NCBI GenBank assembly: GCA_044222225.1
Contig: JBGANR010000018.1
Location: 24,693 to 88,692 of the forward strand
DNA length: 64,000 bases
Source: JBGANR01 sp044222225
Lineage (GTDB): Bacteria; Actinomycetota; Actinomycetes; Mycobacteriales; Mycobacteriaceae
Direction: 5' to 3'
Part shown: positions 31,041 through 39,549 of the stretch, piece by piece
How positions within the stretch are numbered: position 1 is the stretch's first letter
Layout: every line of letters starts with the position of its first letter
Notes under the pieces: generated by a model
Told to the model about the DNA's origin: nothing
Database searches by the model: none
Seen by the model: only the letters and a program-made list of their open reading frames with translations
Position numbers and translations under genes: made by a program

Positions 31041-32903
31041 GTGTCCGCTCCCGCCCTTTCCGATATCCGCTCTGATCCCCGGTCTCGTCCGCGTCCGCGA
31101 CCGGTGCTGTCTCGCCTCCAGGTCGCGACCACCACCCTCGGTCGGGCGTATGCCGATCAGATGTCCGCGGTCGCGGATGTGCACGCCTCGTACGACGGCG
31201 CCGACCGTAATCGGGTGCGCTGTGACCCGGTCGACGCCGCCTGCACCGAGATCGGAGCGGCGTTGGGGCGTGCTCCGGGGCAGGTTCTTCGGCTGATCCG
31301 GTATGCGTTGGCGTTCCGGGACACGTTGCCGTCGGTGCTTGGGCATGTGATGTCGGGGCGGTTGACGCCGCAGCAGGCCGAGACTCTGGCGCAGCGTGCG
31401 CAGAACGTCACCCCGGCCCTGGCCGCCGAGGTCGACCGCCGCGTCGACGCCGCCCTGTCGGCCGGTGGGAGTTGGGCCAGCACCCGGTTGGTGGCGATGA
31501 TCGACGCGATCGTCGCCCGGGTGGATGCCGACGCTCTGCGGATCCGGCGTCGGGTGGCGATCGCCGATCGCAGTGTGTGGTGCCGCAACATCGGTGACGG
31601 CATCACTCAGATCTCCATCACCTGCGATGCCGCTGTCGGGCATACCGCGCACGGCACCCTGCGGGCGGCGGCCCGGGCGTTGCGCGCGGCCGGTGACTCG
31701 CGTACTCAGGCGCAGGTGATGTCTGATCTCGCGGCGGCGGCGTTGACCGGCCGCGGCCCGGCCGAATCGCCTGCGGGCGCCGCACCACCCGCGGCGGCAG
31801 GCGATACCGGACAAGACGCCGACCATCAGGCGGCGGCCGAGCCGGAAGCGGAGCTGCGGGAGGCCGCCGCGGGCGCCGAGCGGTCTGTCGATGAGGCGGT
31901 CCGGCGGGCGGCTGATCTGGCCGCCCTGGACGCGGTGGCCGGGCAGATCATCGTGCACGTCGTCGCGAACCGAACCACCCTCGACGACCCCACCGACCAG
32001 CAGCCCGCCTACCTCCCCGGGCATGGCGTGATCACCGCCGACCACGCCCGCGACCTCGCCGGACGCGGGCGGGTCGTCCCGCTGCTCCCCGACAACGCCT
32101 ACCCGAGCGGCGACGAACCGGCCGATTCGAACAACGGAGTATCGCCGAGGTCGGACGGCCGACAGCCATCCGGTGAGGATCCCGATCCGTCCGGCGGCAC
32201 CCTCGCCCCACCTCGGCCGTCCGGTCCCGCCGGGCGCCAAGCGCCGGATCGCGCGTCGACGTGCCCAGACTCTGGTTGGGCGCCATCGGACAAGGATCCG
32301 ATCGCGGCACCACGAGCATCGCAGGCCGCCGACGACTACCGGCCGACCGCCGCCACCGTCCGCTACCTGCAGATCCGCGACCTCACCTGCCGATTTCCCG
32401 GCTGCACCCGGACCTCCGAACTGTGCGACATCGACCACACCACCGACCACCGACCCGGCAACACCACCATCGACAACACCGGACACCTCTGCCGACGCCA
32501 CCACAACGCCAAAACCCACCACGGCTGGCGCATCGAACGAACCAGCGACCACCGAAACCGACGCGCACCCGGCGATCAAAACAGCCGCAACACCGGCGGC
32601 GGCATCGTGTTCGTCAGCCCACTCGGCGCCCGCTACCCCGGGCCAGCCTACACCGGAATCGACCTGTTCCCCGCGCTCAACGGCATCCGGTTCGACGAAA
32701 CCCCCGGCTCCACACCCGTCGACAGACCGGCACGCCGGAACCGGCTCGCCGAATGGCAGGCCCGCATCCGAGCCGAACGCGCCTACACCCGCACCATCCG
32801 CGAAGCGGATGCAGCCACCGCCGCCGCACAACGCGCAGCCGCCACCGAGCGCGAACGCGCCGCCGCCGAAGCCTTCAACACCGACAACCCACCACCCTTC
32901 TGA
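31041..32903 (+). CDS. DUF222 / HNH endonuclease-domain protein (13E12-type)
   Basis: The 620-residue protein has an N-terminal DUF222 region (RAPGQVLRLIRYALAFRDTLPSVLGHVMSGRLTPQQAE, SDLAAAALTGRG), a disordered Pro/Asp-rich middle, and a C-terminal HNH nuclease module: YLQIRDLTCRFPGC, CDIDHTTDH, GHLCRRHHNAKTHHGW. These proteins are multicopy in mycolic-acid actinobacteria (13E12 repeat family); their role is unknown and mobility has been suggested. The GTG start has GGAGG upstream. A second family member lies at the right edge of the window, in the opposite orientation. Confidence 0.93.
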   Translation: MSAPALSDIRSDPRSRPRPRPVLSRLQVATTTLGRAYADQMSAVADVHASYDGADRNRVRCDPVDAACTEIGAALGRAPGQVLRLIRYALAFRDTLPSVLGHVMSGRLTPQQAETLAQRAQNVTPALAAEVDRRVDAALSAGGSWASTRLVAMIDAIVARVDADALRIRRRVAIADRSVWCRNIGDGITQISITCDAAVGHTAHGTLRAAARALRAAGDSRTQAQVMSDLAAAALTGRGPAESPAGAAPPAAAGDTGQDADHQAAAEPEAELREAAAGAERSVDEAVRRAADLAALDAVAGQIIVHVVANRTTLDDPTDQQPAYLPGHGVITADHARDLAGRGRVVPLLPDNAYPSGDEPADSNNGVSPRSDGRQPSGEDPDPSGGTLAPPRPSGPAGRQAPDRASTCPDSGWAPSDKDPIAAPRASQAADDYRPTAATVRYLQIRDLTCRFPGCTRTSELCDIDHTTDHRPGNTTIDNTGHLCRRHHNAKTHHGWRIERTSDHRNRRAPGDQNSRNTGGGIVFVSPLGARYPGPAYTGIDLFPALNGIRFDETPGSTPVDRPARRNRLAEWQARIRAERAYTRTIREADAATAAAQRAAATERERAAAEAFNTDNPPPF

Positions 32904-32967
32904 CGGCCACCGACCCCAGTCTGGCCGCAGACGGGCGACGCCGACATGCCTCCCGACGCGCCGGCCG

Positions 32968-33348
32968 TCAGCCGGCGTCGTCCGCGACCGGCTCGCCGAT
33001 CAGCGCGAGTTGCGTGCCGTCGAGGTCGATGAGATAGCCCGCGCGCAGTCCCCACGGCTGCCGGCGCACCCGTTCGATCCGGGGGATCCCCGTGGTGCGG
33101 GCCGGGACGCCCGAGGCGTGGATCGCGTCGTGGAGTCCGTCGACGTCGGCGACCCGCAGACAGCACATGAACGAGCTCGCCGCGGGGTCGAGATCGGGGA
33201 ACGGGAAGAACTCCAGCTGGAGACCGCCGCGCCGGAGGATCAGCCAGCCGGCGTCGCGATGAGTCCGCTCGAACCCGAACCCGGCGTAGAACGCCTCGGT
33301 GGCGTCGAAATCCCGGGACGGCAGGTTGGGGACGGCTCGATCAAGCAT
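32968..33348 (-). CDS. VOC-family (glyoxalase/bleomycin-resistance) protein
   Basis: The 126-residue protein has the paired beta-alpha-beta-beta-beta units of the vicinal-oxygen-chelate fold: AVPNLPSRDFDATEAFYAGFGF and LQLEFFPFPDLDP in the first half, VADVDGLHDAIHASGVPARTTGIPRIERV and GYLIDLDGTQLALIGE in the second. It resembles the bleomycin-binding branch, which sequesters ligand as a dimer. Drug resistance is not proven. Downstream of ridA on the same strand, 87 bp away. Confidence 0.85.
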   Translation of the reverse strand: MLDRAVPNLPSRDFDATEAFYAGFGFERTHRDAGWLILRRGGLQLEFFPFPDLDPAASSFMCCLRVADVDGLHDAIHASGVPARTTGIPRIERVRRQPWGLRAGYLIDLDGTQLALIGEPVADDAG

Positions 33349-33435
33349 CCCGCATTCCCCGATCGAAGACGCCGTGCCCGGCCGCGATCGCCCACAGCCG
33401 CAACGCGCGCACCGCCGGAATCCGTTCCGCCGTCG

Positions 33436-33837
33436 TCAGACCGACGCCAACGCGTCGATCTCGACGAGCATGACCTCGTGCGGCAGGCCGACGAAGACCG
33501 TCGTCCGGCACGGCAGCGGAGTGCCCTCGGGCACGTTCTCGGCGATGAACTCGCCGTAGACCTCGTTCATCGCGGGGAAGTCCTCGCGCTTGGTCAGGTA
33601 CACGCGGAACATGAGCACGTCGGCCACCGACGCGCCGCCGGCGACGAGGATCGCCTTGACGTTCTCGAGGGTGCGACGCGTCTGAACGCGCACGTCGCCC
33701 TCGCCGATGTAAGTGTTCGACGCCGGATCCATCGGTCCCTGCCCCGACACCTGGAGCAGCCCACCACGCCGGACTCCCTGGCTGAAGGTGTGGGCGGGCG
33801 CCGGTGCGTCGGTGGTGAAGACGGTGGAATCGGTCAT
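33436..33837 (-). CDS. ridA: RidA-family enamine/imine deaminase
   Basis: This 133-residue YjgF/YER057c/UK114-family protein has FSQGVRRGGLLQVSGQGPMDP, TRRTLENVKAILVAGGASVADV and the C-terminal CRTTVFVGLPHEVMLVEIDALA, including the conserved catalytic arginine (CRTTV). RidA hydrolyses reactive enamines and imines released by PLP dehydratases. Its ATG overlaps the iclR stop (ATGA), and a PLP deaminase is encoded in the divergent half of the cluster, whose by-product it could detoxify. Confidence 0.92.
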   Translation of the reverse strand: MTDSTVFTTDAPAPAHTFSQGVRRGGLLQVSGQGPMDPASNTYIGEGDVRVQTRRTLENVKAILVAGGASVADVLMFRVYLTKREDFPAMNEVYGEFIAENVPEGTPLPCRTTVFVGLPHEVMLVEIDALASV

Positions 33838-34625
33838 GTGAGAGGTCCTTCCTCATCGATGGGCCCCGAACGCGATTCGTCCGGGGCGTGGTAGCCGCAC
33901 TCCGCGGAGATCGCCGCGCACACCTCGCGCAGCGGTCCCAGGAGCAGCAACAGGTCGTCATAGGCGAGCACGACATCCGGCACCGACACCGAGACGGCCG
34001 CGACGACGCGTCCCGTCACGTCGCGCACCGGCGCCGCGATGCAGTTAATCGACGGCTCGTTCTCCTCGCGATCACCGGCCCAGCCCGCCGCCCGCACAGC
34101 GGCGATCTCCTCGGCGTATCGGACGGGATCGGTGATCGTGTTGGCGGCGCGTCTGCCGAAGTCCATCCGCGCCATCTCGGCGCGCAGGCCGGCGTCGTCG
34201 AGATCCGCGAGGATCACCTTGGCGACGGCCGTCGAGTTCTTGTTCGCCGCCATCCCGACGCGCGAGAACATCCGCAGCTGGTCACGGGATTCGAGCTTGG
34301 CGATATAGACGATCTCGTCGCCCTCCCGGGCCGCGAGGTGCGTCGTCCGGCCGTGACTCCGGTTGAACTCCGCGAGGTGCGACGTCGCCGTCGCGCGGAC
34401 GTCGCGCTGTTCCTCGGCGGCGGCGGCGAACTCGAAGAGCCGCGAGCCCAGGTGGAATCGGTGCGCGCCGTCGCGGTAGGCGAATCGCTGCTCGGTCAGC
34501 GGCCGCAGCAGCCGCAACACCGTCGTCTTGTGGACGCCGAGTTCCGCGGCGAGTTCGTCGAGATTCGCGGGGCCTTCGGCGAGCCGAGCCATCAACTCGA
34601 GCGCCCGGGACAGGCTCTGGCTCAC
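33834..34625 (-). CDS. IclR-family regulator of the sugar-acid cluster
   Basis: The 263-residue protein has the IclR winged-helix (LSRALELMARLAEGPANLDELAAELGVHKTTVLRLLRPLTEQRF) and effector domain (HLAAREGDEIVYIAKLES, GMAANKNSTAVAKVILA, CIAAPVRDVTGRVVAAVSVSVPD). It starts at GTG 34625 overlapping the kinase stop (GTGA) and ends overlapping ridA, so kinase-iclR-ridA is a tight operon. IclR/KdgR proteins typically sense a sugar-acid intermediate such as KDG; that is the likely effector. Confidence 0.92.
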   Translation of the reverse strand: MSQSLSRALELMARLAEGPANLDELAAELGVHKTTVLRLLRPLTEQRFAYRDGAHRFHLGSRLFEFAAAAEEQRDVRATATSHLAEFNRSHGRTTHLAAREGDEIVYIAKLESRDQLRMFSRVGMAANKNSTAVAKVILADLDDAGLRAEMARMDFGRRAANTITDPVRYAEEIAAVRAAGWAGDREENEPSINCIAAPVRDVTGRVVAAVSVSVPDVVLAYDDLLLLLGPLREVCAAISAECGYHAPDESRSGPIDEEGPLT

Positions 34626-35719
34626 GGCGGCGGCTTTCCGTGACCGGAACCTGTCCCCGAGGGGGCCTCGCCGACGATATTCGTCGCGTCGCTCCGCAGA
34701 GCGACAGGTTTCGGACACTGCCCGCTCGCGGTGACCCGCGCTGCGGCCCAATCAGCGTCGTCGGCGTCGATCAAAGCGTTTATAAGCGACGGATCGGGCC
34801 GTCGAAAGTCGCCCCGCACGGTGAGCGTGGCGGCGGCGCCGAGGTGACCGCGGCGCAGGCAGCGCCGCAGCGGCTCGCCGAGCAGCCGACCGTAGAGGAA
34901 GCCGGCGGCGAAGGAATCGCCCGCCCCCACCGGTTCCACGACGTCGACGGCGAGCGCCGGCACCTCGACGACGTCGCCGTCCCGCGGCAGCGCCACCGCG
35001 CGCCGCGCGCCGTCCTTGACGACGAGCAGCTCGGGCCCCGGCAGCAGTCGCCGGAGCCGTCCCGGATCGCTCTCGCCGAAGACCCGCTCGGCCTCGTCCG
35101 CACCGACGAGCACCGTGTCCGCATGGTCCGCCAGCCGCGCCACCACCGAGGTGTCGCCGTCCGGCCACAGCGGCTCGCGCCAGTTGACGTCGAAGCTCAG
35201 ATGCGGCCCCGGACGCCCACCGCCGTCGAGCCCGCGCTCCACGAGCAGCGCCTCCATGAGCGCGGCACAGTCCGCCGACAACGCTGGCGTGATCCCCGAG
35301 CAGTGCACCAGCGCGGTCCCGGCCAGCACGTCCCGCACCGCAGGCTCGCCCAACAGTCCGGGTCCCGCCGCGGCCATCGCCGAGTCGAAACGCCGATATC
35401 GGCTCGTCGTCTTGGGTTCACCCGCGTCGTCGACGCCCTCGACCTTGGCGTACCGGCCCGTCGGACGCGTCGCATCGACGACGAGCGCCCCGACACCGAC
35501 GCCCCGCCCGGCCAGGCCGGCACGGATCACCCGGCCCGCGACGTCGTCACCGAGCCGGGCGACGATGTCGACCTCGACGCCGTAGGCCGCGAGCCCGACG
35601 GCGACATTCGCCTCGGCGCCGGCCAGCTGGACCTCGTCGCCGGCGAGCGGCCCGTCGAGCCGATCGCCGGCGACGAGCGCCAACGGCTCGCCGATGCACA
35701 CCGCTCGAGGAAGTCCCAC
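34622..35719 (-). CDS. PfkB-family 2-keto-3-deoxygluconate (KDG)-type kinase
   Basis: The 365-residue ribokinase-fold protein has VCIGEPLALVAG, AGAEANVAVGLA, HCSGITPALS, FDVNWREPLW (KdgK-like) and the ATP/anion-hole signature VEPVGAGDSFAAGFLYG with the catalytic Asp. It would phosphorylate KDG to KDPG, matching the KDPG aldolase encoded divergently. GTG 35719 follows GAGAAGG; an ATG 1 nt away is out of frame. Residues about 335-358 are encoded by a dispersed palindromic repeat (34644-34714), giving an abnormal C-terminal extension of about 30 residues. Confidence 0.88.
   Translation of the reverse strand: MGLPRAVCIGEPLALVAGDRLDGPLAGDEVQLAGAEANVAVGLAAYGVEVDIVARLGDDVAGRVIRAGLAGRGVGVGALVVDATRPTGRYAKVEGVDDAGEPKTTSRYRRFDSAMAAAGPGLLGEPAVRDVLAGTALVHCSGITPALSADCAALMEALLVERGLDGGGRPGPHLSFDVNWREPLWPDGDTSVVARLADHADTVLVGADEAERVFGESDPGRLRRLLPGPELLVVKDGARRAVALPRDGDVVEVPALAVDVVEPVGAGDSFAAGFLYGRLLGEPLRRCLRRGHLGAAATLTVRGDFRRPDPSLINALIDADDADWAAARVTASGQCPKPVALRSDATNIVGEAPSGTGSGHGKPPP
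34644..34714. repeat. Dispersed palindromic element, copy C, inside kinase 3' end
   Basis: CCGGAACCTGTC (34644-34655) pairs imperfectly with GACAGGTTTCGG (34703-34714), and the centre reads CGACGATATTCGTCG, itself nearly palindromic. It is the same family as copies A, B and D, but lies within coding sequence, ending 20 bp upstream of the kinase stop. Confidence 0.8.
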
Positions 35720-35815
35720 ATCCGCCCCTTCTCGTCCCGGCACACACGTCACAACTGTTTCAGCGAGGCCATTGCCACGCCACATCGCCGATGCTAGCGT
35801 CAGTGAATCCGATCG

Positions 35816-35841
35816 CGCAATCCTCGTTGCGTGATATGCAA
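35816..35841. promoter_or_regulatory. Overlapping inverted repeats in divergent promoter region
   Basis: CGCAA-N6-TTGCG (35816-35831) and TTGC-N7-GCAA (35827-35841) overlap between the divergent kinase (start 35719) and deaminase (start 35892). They are plausible IclR operators for both halves of the cluster. Confidence 0.45.
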
Positions 35842-35891
35842 TGCTGCAGGTAGGCGTGTGTAAATGCGTCATCGTCAAAGGACGTGATCGT

Positions 35892-37166
35892 GTGACTGTA
35901 TCGCTCGCAGGCCGTCCGACGGCCCCCCTTTCGGCAACCGACAAGGCGATTCCGCCGGCGGCCGAGGGCCGCACGGCCGAGGACTTCCTCGCCTCCACGC
36001 CGCACCTGTCCGACCTCGCGACGCCGCTGTTCACGCTGACCGAGGAGGCGCTGGCCGGGAACATCGACGCACTGGCCGCCTGGTGCGTCGCCCGCGGCGT
36101 CGGGCTCGCCCCGCACGGCAAGACGACGATGTCGCCGGCGCTGTGGCGGCGGCAGATCGACGCGGGTGCGTGGGGCGTCACCGTGGCCAACTACCCCCAG
36201 CTGCGGGTGGCGATCGCCGCGGGCGTCCGCCGCGTCATGGTGGCCGACGCCGTCACGGATCCCGGCGCTCTGACCTATCTCGCCACCGCCCTCGACGCCG
36301 ACCCCGGCCTCGACGTCGTGGTCTGGGCCGACGGCCCCGCCGCGGTCGACGCCACCGCGGCCGGCTACCGGGGCGCCCGGCCGCTCACCGTCCTCGCCGA
36401 GCTCGGCGGGCCGGGCGGCCGGACCGGCGCGCGGACACTCGGCGGCGCCGTCGCCGTGGCCGAGGCCGTCGCGGCCGCACCGACGCTGCGGCTCGGCGGC
36501 GTCGCCGGCTACGAGGGCGCGCTGGCCCACGACACCTCCGACGAGGCGATCGCCGTCGTCGACGGCTACCTCGAGCGGCTCGCCGACCTGCACCGACACC
36601 TTGCCGAGCGCGGCTTATACCCCGAGTCGGGCGAGCTCATCGCCTCGGCCGGCGGCAGCGCCTACTTCGACCGCGTCGCCGCGGTCCTCGGCCCGCTCGC
36701 GGACGATCCCCGCACCGTCGTGCTCATCCGCGCCGGCGCCTACGTCATCCACGACGACGGCTTCTACACCGCCATGACGCCGGCCGCCCGCGGCGGCGAC
36801 GGGCCGCCCCTGCGCTCGGCGATGACGGCCTGGGCCCGGGTGCTGTCCCGACCCGAGCCCGGTCTGGCGCTGCTCGAGATCGGCAAGCGGGACGTCTCCT
36901 TCGACGAGGGCCTGCCGATCGTGCTCGGCGCCGCGCAACGCCTCGGCGGCCCACGCCGCCCGCTGGTCGGCGCGACGATCACGGCCGTCAACGACCAGCA
37001 CGCCTACCTCACCGTCGCCGCCGACGATCCGCTCGTCCCCGGCGACGTCGTCGCGCTCGGGCTCTCGCACCCCTGCACCGCGCTCGACAAGTGGCGCACG
37101 ATCCCCGTGCTCGCCGACTTCTCCGACGACCCCGCCGTCGTCGACCTGCTGACCACCTACTTCTAG
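35892..37166 (+). CDS. Fold-type-III PLP amino-acid deaminase (D-glucosaminate dehydratase-like candidate)
   Basis: The 424-residue protein belongs to the alanine-racemase-fold/D-threonine-aldolase-like group. PLP lysine K77 is in LAPHGKTTM, followed by WGVTVANYPQL and the sheet motifs of the barrel; the C-terminal metal/PLP domain has RAGAYVIHDDGFY, VNDQHAYL and LGLSHPCTALDKW with the His-x-Cys metal pair. Such enzymes use PLP plus a divalent metal to eliminate ammonia from D-amino acids; the Pseudomonas D-glucosaminate dehydratase belongs here. The GTG 35892 is preceded by AAAGGA. The substrate is inferred from context. Confidence 0.8.
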   Translation: MTVSLAGRPTAPLSATDKAIPPAAEGRTAEDFLASTPHLSDLATPLFTLTEEALAGNIDALAAWCVARGVGLAPHGKTTMSPALWRRQIDAGAWGVTVANYPQLRVAIAAGVRRVMVADAVTDPGALTYLATALDADPGLDVVVWADGPAAVDATAAGYRGARPLTVLAELGGPGGRTGARTLGGAVAVAEAVAAAPTLRLGGVAGYEGALAHDTSDEAIAVVDGYLERLADLHRHLAERGLYPESGELIASAGGSAYFDRVAAVLGPLADDPRTVVLIRAGAYVIHDDGFYTAMTPAARGGDGPPLRSAMTAWARVLSRPEPGLALLEIGKRDVSFDEGLPIVLGAAQRLGGPRRPLVGATITAVNDQHAYLTVAADDPLVPGDVVALGLSHPCTALDKWRTIPVLADFSDDPAVVDLLTTYF

Positions 37167-37189
37167 GCCCACCCCACCACGGAGCTGCC

Positions 37190-38794
37190 ATGACCAGCAC
37201 TCTCATCACCGGCGCCACCGTCGTCGACGGCACCGAGACCCCCGGCTACCGCGCCGACGTCCTCGTCACGGGCGAGACGATCGCGGCGATCGGCGGCGAC
37301 CTCGGCGCCCGTGACGCCGACCGCGTCATCGACGCCGACGGACTCGTCCTCGCGCCCGGCTTCATCGACATGCACTCCCACTCCGACCTGCAGATCCTGC
37401 TCGAACCCGAACATCCGTCGCGACTGACGCAGGGCGTCACCACCGAGGTGATCGGCCAGGACGGCCTCTCCTATGCGCCGGTGGACGACGAGACACTGGC
37501 CGGCATCCGCACGAAGATCGCGGGCTGGAACACCGATCCGCCCGATGTCGACTTCCCGTGGCGCTCAGTGGCCGAGTATCTCGACCACCTCGATCGCGGG
37601 GTCGCGACGAACCTCGCCTATCTGGCGCCGCACGGCACGATCCGGGCGCTCGTGCGCGGCTTCGGCTCCGGCGCGGCGACCCCGGAGGAGATCGAGGGCA
37701 TGGTCGCCGTGCTCGACCGGGCGCTCGCCGAGGGGGCCGTCGGGCTGTCGACGGGTCTGACGTACACGCCCGCGATGTACGCCGACCGCGCCGAACTCGT
37801 CGCGCTGTGCCGGGCGACGGGCCGGCGCGGCGGCTACTTCTCGCCGCATCACCGCAGCTACGGCGCCGGGGCGATGGAGGGCTACGCCGAGATGGTGGAG
37901 GTGACGACCGAAGCCGGGTGCCCGCTGCACCTCTCGCACGCGACGCTCAACTTCGGCCCCAACCGCGGCCGCGCGCCGGAGCTGCTGACGCTGCTCGCCG
38001 ACGCCGCCGCCCGCGGCGCCGACATCAGCCTCGACACCTACCCCTACCTGCCCGGCGCGACCACGCTCTCGGCGATCCTGCCCAGCTGGTCGTCCTCCGG
38101 CAGCGCCGACGAGACGATCGCGCGCCTGCGCGACCCCGGCGATCTCGCCCGCATCCGCGAGCACCTGGAGGTCACCGGCTCGGACGGCTGCCACGGCGTC
38201 GTCGCCGAGTGGGAGACGATCGAGATCAGCAGCGTCTCGCGGCCCGAACTGGCCGGCCACGTCGGCAAGACGATCGCCGAGCTCGCCGCCGAGTCCGGAC
38301 GCCCGCCGTTCGACGTCTGCATCGAGCTGCTCGTCGCCGACCGGCTGGCCACCGGCATCCTGCAGCACGTCGGCCACGAGGAGAACGTCCGCGCGATCAT
38401 GCGGCACCCCTGGCACACCGGCGGCAGCGACGGCCTGCTCATCGGCGCCAAGCCGCATCCGCGCGGCTGGGGCACCTTCGCCCGGTACCTCGGGCACTAC
38501 TGCCGTGAGCTGGGCGTCTTCTCCCTGGAGGAGTGCGTCGGCCATCTCACCGGACGCGCCGCGAAGCGGCTGCGGCTCGTCGACCGCGGCCTCGTCAAAG
38601 AGGGCTACGGCGCCGATCTCGTGCTCTTCGACCCGCAGACCGTCCTCGACACCGCGACCTTCCCCGAGCCCCGGCGACCCGCCGCGGGCGTCCATCACGT
38701 CTTCGTCCGCGGCACCGCCGCGCTCGACGACGGCCACCTCACCGGCGCACGCGCCGGACGCGCACTGCGCCTGACCTCCGAAGGAGTCCGTTGA
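37190..38794 (+). CDS. D-aminoacylase-like amidohydrolase (N-acyl-D-glucosaminate deacylase candidate)
   Basis: The 534-residue amidohydrolase has the metal motif DMHSHSD (H62, H64), HLSHATLNFG, and HTGGSDGLLIG with the catalytic Asp, and the C-terminal urease-like strand segments of N-acyl-D-amino-acid deacylases. Canonical D-aminoacylases have GNCG where this has GQDG (residues 89-92), so the zinc-binding cysteine is replaced by D91. This suggests a distinct clade. It begins 23 bp after the deaminase gene; its stop overlaps the aldolase start (TGATG). Confidence 0.88.
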   Translation: MTSTLITGATVVDGTETPGYRADVLVTGETIAAIGGDLGARDADRVIDADGLVLAPGFIDMHSHSDLQILLEPEHPSRLTQGVTTEVIGQDGLSYAPVDDETLAGIRTKIAGWNTDPPDVDFPWRSVAEYLDHLDRGVATNLAYLAPHGTIRALVRGFGSGAATPEEIEGMVAVLDRALAEGAVGLSTGLTYTPAMYADRAELVALCRATGRRGGYFSPHHRSYGAGAMEGYAEMVEVTTEAGCPLHLSHATLNFGPNRGRAPELLTLLADAAARGADISLDTYPYLPGATTLSAILPSWSSSGSADETIARLRDPGDLARIREHLEVTGSDGCHGVVAEWETIEISSVSRPELAGHVGKTIAELAAESGRPPFDVCIELLVADRLATGILQHVGHEENVRAIMRHPWHTGGSDGLLIGAKPHPRGWGTFARYLGHYCRELGVFSLEECVGHLTGRAAKRLRLVDRGLVKEGYGADLVLFDPQTVLDTATFPEPRRPAAGVHHVFVRGTAALDDGHLTGARAGRALRLTSEGVR

Positions 38795-39429
38795 TGACCC
38801 AGAGCCCGGGAACGCCGCTCGACGTCCTGCGCGCCGACCGCGCACTCGTCGTCGTCCGCGCTCCCGCGATCTCCGACGCCGCCGCGCTCTGCGACGCGCT
38901 CGTCGCCGGCGGCATCCGAACCGTGGAGCTGACGTTCACGACGCCCGGCCTGCTCGGGCATCTGGAGCGCGCCGCCGCGACCGCCGGGCCGGACGTCGTC
39001 CTGGGCGTCGGCACCGTCCGCACGGCCGCTCAGGCCCGCGACGCCGTCTCGGCCGGCGCCCGCTTCCTCGTGACGCCCGACGTCAACGAGGAGGTCGCCG
39101 ACGCGGCCCGGGTCGCCGGCGTCCCCGTCTTCCTCGGTGCGCTGACGCCGACGGAGGTCGCCCGCGCCGTGGCGCTCGGTTCGGCGGCGGTGAAGATCTT
39201 CCCGGCCCGCGCCTTCGGGCCCGGCCACCTGAAGGATCTGCACGGTCCGTTCCCGGATGTCGACCTGCTACCGTCCGGTGGCGTCACCGACGGCAACGCG
39301 CGCGATTTCCTCGCGGCGGGTGCCGTGGCCGTCTGCGCCGGTACCGGTGTCGTGCCGCCCGATCTCGTCGCCGCCGGCGACTGGACGGCCATCACCGAGC
39401 GCGCCGCGCGTTTCATCGCGGCGCTGTAG
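38794..39429 (+). CDS. eda: KDPG/KHG aldolase
   Basis: The 211-residue TIM-barrel class I aldolase has VELTFTTPG (E45), VLGVGTVRTAAQA, FLVTPDVNEEV, the Schiff-base lysine K134 in AAVKIFPA and LLPSGGVTDGNARDFLAAGAVAV. It splits 2-keto-3-deoxy-6-phosphogluconate into pyruvate and glyceraldehyde-3-phosphate. The ATG overlaps the upstream stop. No 6-phosphogluconate dehydratase gene is nearby, so KDPG here should come from KDG via the PfkB kinase. Confidence 0.95.
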   Translation: MTQSPGTPLDVLRADRALVVVRAPAISDAAALCDALVAGGIRTVELTFTTPGLLGHLERAAATAGPDVVLGVGTVRTAAQARDAVSAGARFLVTPDVNEEVADAARVAGVPVFLGALTPTEVARAVALGSAAVKIFPARAFGPGHLKDLHGPFPDVDLLPSGGVTDGNARDFLAAGAVAVCAGTGVVPPDLVAAGDWTAITERAARFIAAL

Positions 39430-39442
39430 CTCCTGCGCACGA

Positions 39443-39471
39443 CGGGAGATCTCCGCTCACGGGGTCTCCCG
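39443..39471 (+). promoter_or_regulatory. Weak hairpin in aldolase-permease gap
   Basis: CGGGAGA (39443-39449) pairs with TCTCCCG (39465-39471), 14 nt after the eda stop and 80 nt before the permease. It may damp read-through between the two genes. Another small palindromic pair GGATCC-GTGA-GGATCC follows at about 39517-39532. Confidence 0.35.
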
Positions 39472-39549
39472 CACCGAAGTCTCTCTGCTCCATGCGAGTC
39501 TCCTGCACCACCACCTGGATCCGTGAGGATCCCTGTCCCCGGAGGTACG

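Noticed and set aside
33349..33435. Gene remnant between ridA and the VOC gene
   Set aside because: A protein-like leftward reading (ending HGVFDRGMRDA) covers only about 30 residues and extends into ridA antisense frames; too short to support a gene.
34640..35797. Rightward frame over the KDG-type kinase
   Set aside because: Antisense to the kinase, which has clear catalytic motifs; this frame has none.
39492..39549. Small Cys-containing leader peptide before the permease gene
   Set aside because: An ATG at 39492 opens a short frame with two cysteines overlapping the permease start, but there is no ribosome site and no conservation evidence.
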